64,000 nucleotides of DNA, taken from contig JAYPEI010000006.1 of assembly GCA_038125665.1 (NCBI GenBank), forward strand, positions 1 to 64,000. The letters run 5' to 3'. This document shows, piece after piece, positions 41,667 through 50,064 of the stretch; the first letter of the stretch is position 1, and each line of letters begins with the position of its first letter. A model generated the notes under the pieces. The model was given only the letters and a program-made list of their open reading frames with translations. It was not told the DNA's origin and did not search any database. A program made the position numbers and the translations under genes. Source of the DNA: CAILUG01 sp038125665. GTDB taxonomy: Bacteria; Pseudomonadota; Gammaproteobacteria; Pseudomonadales; Pseudohongiellaceae.

Positions 41667-43109
41667 TTATCCAAGGCTATAGGTGAACACCTCAGTAGTA
41701 TTGGCTTTGTCATGATGATGAAGCGTTAGGCTATTTTTACCATCAGCTTGCTCGGTATAACCTATTTTCTTCGCCTCTATACCAAAAGCATTTGCTGTAG
41801 CTATAACGGTATCAACGTCTTCATGGGCACAATACACCTCCATTCGGTGTCCCATGTTGAATACTTTATACATTTCTTTCCAATCCGTACCGCTGGCAGC
41901 TTGAATTGCTCTAAAGATCGGCGGAGTAGGGAAAAGTTTGTCTTTTACAAAATGAACACTATTACCGAATTTCATGCATTTGGTTTGTGCACCTCCAGAG
42001 CAATGCACAAGTCCCTGAATAAGTCCTGGGTGCTTATCTAGGAGCTGATAGATTACTGGTGCATAGGTTCGCGTAGGGCTAAGTAGAGCTTCACCTACGG
42101 TCATTGTGCTCCCTGGAAGCGGATCCCTTAAGCGATATGGCCCGCAGTACATTAATTCTGCACTGACGTTGCTATCAAACGTTTCAGGATAGTTTTCCGC
42201 ATAGAAGTGACTGAGCATTTCGTGACGAGCACTAGTTAAGCCATTACTACCAATACCACTATTTTCAAAAGTTTCGTAAGTGGCTTGTCCAGTTGAACTC
42301 AAGCCGACAATTGCTAATCCCGGGCGGATAGCATCTCCCGAAATGATCTCTTTTTTCTTCATCACTGCAACAGCTACTGAGTCTACCACAATCGTACCAG
42401 TCAGATCGCCAACATCAGCTGTTTCCCCGCCACCGCTATAAATCTGCACGCCAAATCCGCGTAGGCGTTCTAAAAAATCCTCACTACCCTGGATCAGTGA
42501 GGCGATGACTTCACCTGGGCAGTTAAGGGCATTTCGATTGACGGTATTAGAGATTAGTATTCGACAATTCACACCAACACAAAGCAGGTCATCAAGATTC
42601 ATGACGATAGAGTCTTGCGAGATACCATGGAAAACTTTGGGGTCACCTGTCTCCTTATATTGCAGATAGGCGATGATAGACTTAGTACCACTCCCGTCGG
42701 CATGAATAATATTACACAGATCAGGATGGCCAGTAAGAAAGTCTTCAGTAATTTTACAGAATGCACCAGGAAATAAGCCGTGGCTAAGTTTATCCACCAC
42801 TGCATGTACTTCATTTTTATCAGAGGAAACACCTCTAGCTTGATATCGTCCAATGCTTGTATCAAGTTCATTGATATCCTTTACTGCGTACCCGACACGC
42901 TCTTCCCCGCTAATCAAACCTCGGAATTCAAGTTGACGCATAGCTTTAGCAATGGTGTTTGTAGCCAGATCATGTTCTGTTGCCATATTACGAATGGAGG
43001 GTAAACGTGTCCCTGCGGCTAAATCTCCAGTATTTATCATAAAATGGATTTGATCCACGATTTGTTGAAAGATTGGTGTTGCGCTGCTGGGATCGATCTG
43101 CAATTTCAT
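41667..43109 (-). CDS. GntR-type DNA-binding domain fused to a PurM-like AIR synthase domain
   Basis: A 480-residue protein made of two families not usually joined. Residues 1-75 are a GntR winged helix (PIFQQIVDQIHFMINTGDL, AGTRLPSIRNMATEHDLATNTIAKAMRQLE-x-RG). After a short linker, residues 89-480 are a complete PurM-like AIR synthase domain, close in feel to the stand-alone Bacteroidetes version (ARGVSSDKNEVH, GLFPGAFCKI). ATP- and substrate-binding signatures are intact: HADGSGTKS (136-144), SQDSIVMNLDDLL (164-176), GGGETADVGD (226-235), SPTRTYAPV (344-352) and MGHRMEVY (419-426). PurM converts FGAM to AIR in purine synthesis. The fusion may be a metabolite-sensing regulator or a bifunctional enzyme. 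ATG 43109 opens the GntR part directly. A MATE gene follows after 3 nt. Confidence 0.88.
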   Translation of the reverse strand: MKLQIDPSSATPIFQQIVDQIHFMINTGDLAAGTRLPSIRNMATEHDLATNTIAKAMRQLEFRGLISGEERVGYAVKDINELDTSIGRYQARGVSSDKNEVHAVVDKLSHGLFPGAFCKITEDFLTGHPDLCNIIHADGSGTKSIIAYLQYKETGDPKVFHGISQDSIVMNLDDLLCVGVNCRILISNTVNRNALNCPGEVIASLIQGSEDFLERLRGFGVQIYSGGGETADVGDLTGTIVVDSVAVAVMKKKEIISGDAIRPGLAIVGLSSTGQATYETFENSGIGSNGLTSARHEMLSHFYAENYPETFDSNVSAELMYCGPYRLRDPLPGSTMTVGEALLSPTRTYAPVIYQLLDKHPGLIQGLVHCSGGAQTKCMKFGNSVHFVKDKLFPTPPIFRAIQAASGTDWKEMYKVFNMGHRMEVYCAHEDVDTVIATANAFGIEAKKIGYTEQADGKNSLTLHHHDKANTTEVFTYSLG

Positions 43110-43209
43110 AACTTGGCTCTTTAGTGTTAACTAGATCGCTATTTTATTATTCGTTGGAACGATGCTGTATCACGCTCATGATACAGCATCTTGAGGAGTG
43201 TGTCTGTAT

Positions 43210-45522
43210 CTAAGCTTGATCCTGCAACACAGAAAGTACACGCCTTCGGGTGAAAGGATAGTGTGACATACGCTTACCTGTGGCAGCTGCAAAGGCATTG
43301 GCTATGGCTGCCGCCGTAGCAGCCATGGCTTCCTCACCCGCCCCTAGGGGTTCAGCTTCAGGCTGATTTATAATTACTGCTGTAACTTTAGGCGAATCCT
43401 TTAAGCGCAGAACAGGGTAAGAACCCCAATCCAAGGAAGTAACTCCCTCACTATTGAAAGAGACTTCTTCGCAAAGCATGCGTGAAGCTGCCTGCACCAA
43501 TTGACCTACAATTTGGTTTTCTACATTGGCAGGGTTGATGACACGACCACAGTCTATACAACCATAAAGATGTAATATCCGAACTTCCCCTGTAAGTAAA
43601 TTCACAGCTATATCTGCTACCGCAGCACCCCAAGATGCTAAATGAGTTCCCAAGCCGACACCACGACCAGACTTCCATTGATGCTCTGCCGATGTCGTTT
43701 GCGCAGCAGTTGGTTCTGGCAGTGGCTCTGGCGAGGAGCTTCCCTGCCACTTGGCGGCCTCTGTAACAGCATCTAAAACTTTTAGCCAATGACTGTTAGA
43801 GATGTTTTGGCGTCTGAAAGCAACAGGATCTTGTTGGTTAGCAAGTGCGGCCATATCGATAGCCTGTTCAGAGATGAAACAGAAGCTTAGGTCTAGTGGG
43901 GAGCGTAACCAACCCGCTCGCAAAAAATCTCGACCATCGATATGCTCGTTGATAAGTTGTAAGTTTGGAATGTCATACATGCCTCCAAGCACTAGAGGGT
44001 TCACCTGCATAGCAGGAAATGGTGGCCATTCTGTAGCTTCAGTGTTCAATGCACTCTGCTCGGTGGTTTCAATCAAACTCCAATGATGTTGACGCCCGAC
44101 GTACTCATAGGCACTGATTTTGCCATCGGAATCTGTTCCCAGGGAAACCTGTCCTAGATGTGCAGGTCCATAATAATCCCAGCCATGTTCATCCCAACGC
44201 ATGTATTGCAGTCGAATTGGACGCCCAACTTCACGTGACAACAATGCTGCCGCTAACGCGGCATCATCCCAGCAGGAGTGTCCATAGGTACCAGCTCCTT
44301 CACTAAATTTTACACGAACTATTTCTGGTGACACCTTAAGCACTCTGGACAACAAAGTTCTCGTATTGTAGACATCTTGAGTTGAGCAAATGGCCAAGAT
44401 TTCTTTGTCAGTAACACTGGCCAGAGCACAGTTAGGCGCGAAAGGGGCATGCGCTTGATAGGGTCCACTGCCGGAAAAATCAATCAGATGTGCTGCTTCA
44501 TTTAAGGCAGTGCTAATATCTCCTTTTTCTTGAGCTTTGGTTATTTTGGCAGAAGCATTCCGCATCGAATCAAATAATGCTTGGTTATCAATTGGCAGAG
44601 CATCAGGACGATCCCAAGAAACTTTTAACTGCGCTGCACCTCGCACAGCATCCCACTCACGCTCCGCTACTACTGCCAATAGCGAGCCTTTTTGTATTAC
44701 GGTTGCTGCCAAATGCTCTATAGAGCTCGTATCCACACTGATGACCTTAACACCAGTATGATAAGCACCTTGTCCCCGTGGACGGACTAGTCTTGCATGT
44801 AACATTCCTGGTAGACGTTCATGTTGAATGTAACAATGTTTACCGCTTACTTTAGCGTAAGTGTCAGTGCGTGGAATTGGTTTCATAACTACTTTGTAAT
44901 CAATGGGTGCCTTTAAGGGTGCAGTGCCTGTGAAGCTTTCTTGAAATAGCCGATCTCCAATGATCTCTCCGTAAGTTGTGAAAGCATTGTCCTCAGCTTT
45001 ACCGGTAATTACGCCGCCATTTACCTGGAGTGTCTCCTTTGGTATGTATAAATAATCAGCGGCTAAACGTAGGAGTACTTCTCTAGCTTCTGCTGCAGCG
45101 CGTTGAACTTGAGGAGCTCCACGTCGCATTGCCGATGAAGAAAAAGTACCCCCTTGGTTTGGTGTGAGGTGCGTGTCAGGTGCAATCGCCTTGATTTGCG
45201 AAATCTCAAGATCCAATTCTTCCGCAGCGACTTGTAGCAAAGCGGTTAGCGCCCCTTGTCCTAGTTCTGCAAAGCCCAGGTAGACAGTTGCGGTGTTATC
45301 ACTGTGGATTGCTACCCATGAATCAATTTCATCTGCTGGGGGAGGACCTGCTGTAGGGTCTCTAAAGGCAATTTGTGCGGTGACCTTGGCAAGAGGAAAA
45401 CTAATGACTAGCGAGCCTATGCCTTGTAGCAGTAATGCTTTTAGAATGTCTCTACGTGGTAGTTTTTCATCTAGAATCGAGTTCATCAGATTGGTATCCA
45501 CATAGACTTTTGATTCACTCAT
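43210..45522 (-). CDS. Xanthine dehydrogenase-family molybdenum-binding subunit (isoquinoline oxidoreductase-like)
   Basis: A 770-residue large subunit of the isoquinoline 1-oxidoreductase beta (IorB) type, which binds molybdopterin cytosine dinucleotide and hydroxylates N-heterocycles or aldehydes. Seen: a twin-arginine-like leader (KLPRRDILKALLLQ), GFAELGQGALTALLQVAAEEL, EGAGTYGHSCWDDAALAAALLSREVGRPI, LYGCIDCGRVINPANVENQI and PLGAGEEAMAA with the catalytic Glu. I chose ATG 45522; a GTG at 45531 is in frame. It overlaps the 2Fe-2S gene end by 8 nt (45515-45522). The export signal suggests a periplasmic enzyme that would pass electrons to a cytochrome, but none is adjacent. Confidence 0.88.
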   Translation of the reverse strand: MSESKVYVDTNLMNSILDEKLPRRDILKALLLQGIGSLVISFPLAKVTAQIAFRDPTAGPPPADEIDSWVAIHSDNTATVYLGFAELGQGALTALLQVAAEELDLEISQIKAIAPDTHLTPNQGGTFSSSAMRRGAPQVQRAAAEAREVLLRLAADYLYIPKETLQVNGGVITGKAEDNAFTTYGEIIGDRLFQESFTGTAPLKAPIDYKVVMKPIPRTDTYAKVSGKHCYIQHERLPGMLHARLVRPRGQGAYHTGVKVISVDTSSIEHLAATVIQKGSLLAVVAEREWDAVRGAAQLKVSWDRPDALPIDNQALFDSMRNASAKITKAQEKGDISTALNEAAHLIDFSGSGPYQAHAPFAPNCALASVTDKEILAICSTQDVYNTRTLLSRVLKVSPEIVRVKFSEGAGTYGHSCWDDAALAAALLSREVGRPIRLQYMRWDEHGWDYYGPAHLGQVSLGTDSDGKISAYEYVGRQHHWSLIETTEQSALNTEATEWPPFPAMQVNPLVLGGMYDIPNLQLINEHIDGRDFLRAGWLRSPLDLSFCFISEQAIDMAALANQQDPVAFRRQNISNSHWLKVLDAVTEAAKWQGSSSPEPLPEPTAAQTTSAEHQWKSGRGVGLGTHLASWGAAVADIAVNLLTGEVRILHLYGCIDCGRVINPANVENQIVGQLVQAASRMLCEEVSFNSEGVTSLDWGSYPVLRLKDSPKVTAVIINQPEAEPLGAGEEAMAATAAAIANAFAAATGKRMSHYPFTRRRVLSVLQDQA

Positions 45523-46072
45523 GATTACCACCCAGTGAAGTTAGGGTAGTCTCCAGAGGACGAGCTGTAGCAATTTTTTCAGAGGCAAGCTGCACGGCTG
45601 CGATAATTTTTGGATACGTACCACATCGGCACAGGTGTCCATTTAGGGCTTGTTTAATCTGTGCTTCTGAAGGCTTCGGTGAACTCAGAAGTAATTCAGT
45701 GGCTTTTATCATGATACCGTTATAACAATAACCGCATTGTAGCCCCTGAACCTCTGCGACTGCCGCTTGAATAGGACTCAGCTCGCTGTTGCTTGTTTCT
45801 GACTGTTGAGAGTTCCAAAAATCAGCTAGTCCCTCTAAGGTAGTTACCTCGTGTCCACTTATTGCCCCAACTGGTGTCAAACAAGCTCTTTTTTCTACAC
45901 CATCGACTAACACGGAGCACGAACCACATTGCCCTAATCCGCAACCATAGCGTGGGCCTTGCAGTTTTAGCTCGTCAGTTAATACATAAAGAAGAGGGCA
46001 TTGAACTTCTGCCGAAGTACTAACGATTTTCCCATTAAGTCCAAAGGTCAATAGATTGTCCGCTGCCGCCAT
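45515..46072 (-). CDS. (2Fe-2S)-binding subunit (isoquinoline oxidoreductase alpha-like)
   Basis: A 185-residue iron-sulfur subunit with the plant-ferredoxin-type cluster GCGLGQCGSC-x(n)-C (about residues 43-65) and the second helical cluster CGYC (about 114) and CRCGTY (about 148). It carries electrons from the molybdenum centre of the next gene product. The family has no FAD subunit in this sub-type, which fits the two-gene layout. ATG 46072 has AAGGA 7 nt upstream. The first gene of the operon; an inverted repeat (46101-46117) lies 28 nt upstream. Confidence 0.92.
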   Translation of the reverse strand: MAAADNLLTFGLNGKIVSTSAEVQCPLLYVLTDELKLQGPRYGCGLGQCGSCSVLVDGVEKRACLTPVGAISGHEVTTLEGLADFWNSQQSETSNSELSPIQAAVAEVQGLQCGYCYNGIMIKATELLLSSPKPSEAQIKQALNGHLCRCGTYPKIIAAVQLASEKIATARPLETTLTSLGGNHE

Positions 46073-46100
46073 GAAATAATCCTTGTGTTTTGATCGGTAT

Positions 46101-46117
46101 AGATACTATTTGTATCT
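46101..46117. repeat. Short inverted repeat upstream of the molybdenum hydroxylase operon
   Basis: AGATAC-TATTT-GTATCT, a 6-bp perfect inverted repeat 28 nt before the 2Fe-2S subunit start, within the divergent 247-nt region shared with the methyltransferase gene. It may be an operator; nothing else supports this. Confidence 0.3.
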
Positions 46118-46319
46118 TTAGAAAAAAACAGTGCTCCTATTTGCGCTACAAAGTTTGTAAGGCCGTAATCAGTAAGAAAGAGATAACTTTAACTTAACTG
46201 TAAAACATACTCATCTCCCAAGCAACGACACACTTGTAGATTGAGTGAATTTATATACACAATTTGCGGGGGCATACAGTTAGCTGATATCTTAAAAAAT
46301 TAACATACGAGGGTCATCA

Positions 46320-47174
46320 ATGTCGAAAGATCAGCGCGGAAATATGCAAGGCCATGAATGGGCTGGCGAAATGGGTGAAAAATGGAACACCTACCTCGAC
46401 CAATTTGAAGGTATGATAGAGCCTATCGGTATCGCGACTATTGAGCACGCAGGTATCAAACCAGGCGAGCGAGTTGTCGATGTAGGATGTGGTGGGGGAG
46501 CTACGACCTTAGATATTGCGCGTCTTGTGGGGATTGAGGGCCTAGCCCACGGTGTCGATGTGTCATCAACTTTAGTCCAATCAGCCTCAGAAAGAGCTAA
46601 AGAGCAAGATTTATCTCAGGTGAGTTTTACCTGTCTAGATGCGGCAACAGGAAGCCCCTCCGAGAAAAATTTTGATTTGCTCTTTTCGCGATTTGGGGTG
46701 ATGTTTTTCAGTGATAGCCAGGCAGCTTTTATTAACATGCGTAACTGGCTTAGCAAAAATGGAAGACTTTGCTTTGTCTGCTGGGCTCCGGCACCAGATA
46801 ACCACTGGGTCAGTCTTACATCAGGCATAGTAAATAAACATATTCAACTTCCTGCACCAGATCCAACTGCGCCAGGTCCCTTTGCATTTGCCGATTCGGC
46901 AAGAACTACAGTAATACTTGAAGCAGCTGGATTTAAAAATATTGAGTTTACGCCTTGGCATGGAATTCAGTATCTAGGAGGCCCTGGTTTAACTGTTGAA
47001 GGGGCGTTGGATTTCTCTTTAAGGGCCTTTTTTATCGGTGAAGCGCTAGAAAACCAATCTAAACTAGTCAAAGATTTAGTCCTCGCAGATGTTCGCGAGT
47101 TATTTGAGGCTCATGCAAGCCCTGAAGGTATTGGGTTCGAAGCAAAAGCGTGGATAGTCACTGCTACAGTGTAG
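46320..47174 (+). CDS. Class I SAM-dependent methyltransferase
   Basis: A 284-residue methyltransferase with the Rossmann SAM motif VVDVGCGGGATTLDIARL (motif I), GVDVSSTLVQSA (motif II) and FDLLFSRFGVMFF (post-I motif). It resembles the UbiE/small-molecule type that methylates lipids, quinone precursors or secondary metabolites; the substrate is not readable. ATG 46320 has GAGGG about 8 nt upstream. It is divergent from the molybdenum hydroxylase operon and converges with the PQQ dehydrogenase gene. Confidence 0.85.
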   Translation: MSKDQRGNMQGHEWAGEMGEKWNTYLDQFEGMIEPIGIATIEHAGIKPGERVVDVGCGGGATTLDIARLVGIEGLAHGVDVSSTLVQSASERAKEQDLSQVSFTCLDAATGSPSEKNFDLLFSRFGVMFFSDSQAAFINMRNWLSKNGRLCFVCWAPAPDNHWVSLTSGIVNKHIQLPAPDPTAPGPFAFADSARTTVILEAAGFKNIEFTPWHGIQYLGGPGLTVEGALDFSLRAFFIGEALENQSKLVKDLVLADVRELFEAHASPEGIGFEAKAWIVTATV

Positions 47175-47221
47175 TGGGTTTTTGCCGCGGTTCAGTAATG
47201 TTATGTTTAATTTTGTGATTA

Positions 47222-47241
47222 TGCCCTCTTAGTAGAGGGCA
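47222..47241. terminator. Hairpin between convergent methyltransferase and PQQ dehydrogenase genes
   Basis: TGCCCTCT (47222-47229), loop TAGT, AGAGGGCA (47234-47241): a perfect 8-bp stem that includes the stop of the PQQ dehydrogenase gene. Likely a bidirectional end signal, though neither strand shows a clear U-run. Confidence 0.4.
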
Positions 47242-48923
47242 AAAGAGTATAGTGAATCACCTACAGCAACTAGCACATGTTGTTTACCACCAACAGAGAA
47301 TGTCTGCGGAGCATTGCTCGGATTGCCGATTCGGGTATGCCAAAGAAGGCTTCCATCTTTTCCATCCAGAGCAACCAAATTTCCTGCGCCATCTCCCGTG
47401 AATAGGATGTCACTTGCTGTTGCAAGGATACCAATGCCTACAGCGGCACCTCCGGGCCAAGTATGCCGCCATACTTTTTTTCCAGTTTGATAATCAATGG
47501 CATCAAGCGCACTTTCTTCGTTACCAATGATTGCTACTTGTTTTCCACCCAAACCCATTGAACCTCTGGGGTCAGGATCAGTGAGATAGATTATGTTGTA
47601 ACCATTATTTTCATGTGTATAGAAAAGACCTAATTCTGGGTTAAAAGCCGGGGGTTGCCAGTTAGCAACACCACCCTCTACCGGAGATACTAAGGCACCT
47701 GGAATAATAGCTTCTTTTTGAGGGTTTGGTGTTGGAGAACCATCTTCACGTACACCTAAATCCCAATTCGAATAAGTGCCATATTTTTCCGTAACTACTG
47801 CTTCTCCAGTTAGGCGATCCACCGTAAAGAAATAGCCGTTACGAGCTGCCGTAGAGACTAATTTACGAGGTTTACCATTAATTTCTCCATCTATGAGAAT
47901 AGGAGTCTGCGCTGAATCCCAGTCATGGGTGTCATGAGGAGAAGTCTGCTGATACCAAACTAACTTGCCGGTATCTACTTCCACGGCAACAAGAGAGCAG
48001 GTGAATAAATTATCACCCTCGCGAGCGACACCTGTGTAGCCAGGGGTTGGATTACCTGTGCCGAAAATATAGTAACGAGTTTCTGGATCATAAACGCCTG
48101 GCACCCATACCTGACCTCCGCCATTGCGAGCTGCATCAAGATTCGGCCAAGTTTCAAGACCTGGGTCGCCTAGATTTTGTGGTGTGCTGAAGAACTTCCA
48201 CTGTAGTTCTCCTGTTTCAGGGTTAAAAGACTGAAGAAAACCAGGGCTATCTAAATCATTGCCCGTACCAACAAGGACATGATTATCTACAACGATAGGG
48301 GCCATAGTAGAAAAATACTGTTGTTCAAGTGGAGCAATCTCAACATGCCAGTTTTCTTCACCCGTATTGATATTCAATGACACTAAATAGTTGTCGGGAG
48401 TTTCAAAGAAAAGAGATTCTCGCCAGATTGCTGGTCCACGGTTACCGATATGGATTCCACCTCTAGATGTCCAATAATAATGCCACAACTCTGTGCCATC
48501 ATGAGCATCCAAAGCCCAGACATGATCGGGGGAGGTCACATATATAACGTTATCAACTACTAGAAAGCTTCCCTTAAGATTTGCCGGCGGCGGCAGGTAT
48601 TTCCCATCCCCCTCGCCCCCTTGTTTGGTCACTATAGCACCAGATTTTCGCACATTACTGTTCATGCGAGCGGTCCATGCTAAGGTGAGTTGGTGCACAT
48701 TACTCGAATTTATCTGCGTCAACTTGCTAAAGCGTCGTCCACTGTAATCTCCTGAGTAGCTGAGCCAATCATTTTCTAGAGGCTCCAGTAAACGAAGAGG
48801 ATCCAGTGGTTCTGCTTGAATAGGAGACACCAGCAGAGTAAGTAAGAGTAAGAATAAGAATCTCAAACCACCAATACAATGTGTTTGGGAGGAATTAAAG
48901 ATAATCTTGTAGCTGTTTGTCAT
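47229..48923 (-). CDS. PQQ-dependent alcohol dehydrogenase-like quinoprotein
   Basis: A 564-residue periplasmic eight-bladed propeller of the quinoprotein alcohol dehydrogenase family. The leader is GGLRFLFLLLLTLLVSPIQA; tryptophan-docking-like repeats include WSYSGDYSGRRFS-like LSYSGDYSGRRFSKL, DGTELWHYYWTSRGG, TGKLVWYQQTSPHDTHDWDS, RNGYFFTVDRLTGE and DGSLLWHTRIGNPSNAPQTF at the C-terminus. A Ca/Ln-binding pattern cannot be pinned down by eye. It lacks a fused cytochrome; the diheme lipoprotein upstream (106 nt) is its probable acceptor. Probable substrates are alcohols or related diols. Confidence 0.88.
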   Translation of the reverse strand: MTNSYKIIFNSSQTHCIGGLRFLFLLLLTLLVSPIQAEPLDPLRLLEPLENDWLSYSGDYSGRRFSKLTQINSSNVHQLTLAWTARMNSNVRKSGAIVTKQGGEGDGKYLPPPANLKGSFLVVDNVIYVTSPDHVWALDAHDGTELWHYYWTSRGGIHIGNRGPAIWRESLFFETPDNYLVSLNINTGEENWHVEIAPLEQQYFSTMAPIVVDNHVLVGTGNDLDSPGFLQSFNPETGELQWKFFSTPQNLGDPGLETWPNLDAARNGGGQVWVPGVYDPETRYYIFGTGNPTPGYTGVAREGDNLFTCSLVAVEVDTGKLVWYQQTSPHDTHDWDSAQTPILIDGEINGKPRKLVSTAARNGYFFTVDRLTGEAVVTEKYGTYSNWDLGVREDGSPTPNPQKEAIIPGALVSPVEGGVANWQPPAFNPELGLFYTHENNGYNIIYLTDPDPRGSMGLGGKQVAIIGNEESALDAIDYQTGKKVWRHTWPGGAAVGIGILATASDILFTGDGAGNLVALDGKDGSLLWHTRIGNPSNAPQTFSVGGKQHVLVAVGDSLYSFALY

Positions 48924-49029
48924 TAAAACTGCACTCTTTTTTCTTTTTAAAATTTTTTAAAATTTATTGATGGATGATTTCAGCTAGTTCAGGTTACTTT
49001 ATATAAAATCATTCCTACTAGTTTTGGCG

Positions 49030-49977
49030 CTACTCAAATTTACTTATCAAAAAAGCTGTAACATCGTGCATGTTTTCGTTAGTAAGGGTTGTGAGCAATT
49101 TTCTGTGACCTAAAAGTGGATCTTCGACCGAGAGCTCCACGACTTTCGGGTTGCTTTTGGCGCTCAGAGAGAAACTACGATGTTTTCCTTCTTGAGTTAG
49201 CAAGCTAACTAAAAAATCATCCTGACGTTTGAGCTTGCCCTGAATGGTCTGTCCGTTAGAAAGTTTTATCTTGACTAATTTATCGACTCTAGTATCACCG
49301 GACCCAAAAAGCCTGCCAGCCACCCAAGAGTTTTGCACATCAACTGCTGTTGGCATGGATGCCAAAGAGGAAATCGTAGTTTCAAGAGTGTGGCACCCCA
49401 AGCAGTTCTCGTTAAAAAAAGTTTCACCCGACTGTTGATTGCCGACAACGATATTTAATTGAACTTCCTCTCCAGGAGGTGGTCCTCCTTGGAACGATTG
49501 ATTAGCCCAGATACTGTGAATGTATTCAGCGACTGCTACCCGGTCTTCTAATGCCAAAGGTAAGGCTGGCATCTCTGGCATTCCAGGATTCTTGCGGCCA
49601 TTTTGTATTACATCGCCGATTAACTCACCCTGTTGATCGTTGAGAACCAGTTGTGAGCGAAGTAGATTTGGCCCTCCCATATCTCCACCACGTAGATCTT
49701 GTCCATGACACGATCGGCACATTCCCTGATAAACGGCTTCACCCCGGGCCAGTACTTCTGGAGCCGCCAAAATACGCTCCTGTGCTGGAAAGATGGCAAA
49801 GGGCATAGTCGCAGGGATTGAAGGGGTACTTGAGGTGGCATTGTCAGTGACTTCAGCCATATTAAGATTACTAGCGCCATCTTCAGGTGGAGAGCATGCA
49901 GCTAGGGTAGCAAAGCAGCTAACTCTCAGTAACTCTTGCAGCTTGAGCCTAATTGTAGAAAGCCTAGGAGTATTCAT
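49030..49977 (-). CDS. Diheme cytochrome c lipoprotein with inserted beta-barrel segment
   Basis: A 315-residue lipoprotein (lipobox LAAC, Cys28) with two heme motifs, CRSCH (87-91, Met candidate in NPGMPEMP) and CLGCH (192-196). Between the second heme and the last helix (HDVTAFLISKF) is a segment of about 50 residues (233-283) reading VKIKLSNGQTIQGKLKRQDDFL then SLLTQEGKHRSF, which looks like an Sm-type five-strand barrel placed inside the second cytochrome domain. It sits just upstream of the PQQ dehydrogenase in the same direction, so it probably takes that enzyme's electrons. Start ATG 49977; weak ribosome site. Confidence 0.85.
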   Translation of the reverse strand: MNTPRLSTIRLKLQELLRVSCFATLAACSPPEDGASNLNMAEVTDNATSSTPSIPATMPFAIFPAQERILAAPEVLARGEAVYQGMCRSCHGQDLRGGDMGGPNLLRSQLVLNDQQGELIGDVIQNGRKNPGMPEMPALPLALEDRVAVAEYIHSIWANQSFQGGPPPGEEVQLNIVVGNQQSGETFFNENCLGCHTLETTISSLASMPTAVDVQNSWVAGRLFGSGDTRVDKLVKIKLSNGQTIQGKLKRQDDFLVSLLTQEGKHRSFSLSAKSNPKVVELSVEDPLLGHRKLLTTLTNENMHDVTAFLISKFE

Positions 49978-50064
49978 AGCTTATCTCTTTGTTGCCTAGT
50001 TTCAATAGCATGTTACACACCCCCTAATGAACTTTCAAAAAACCGAAAAAATGGCTTGCGAAAA

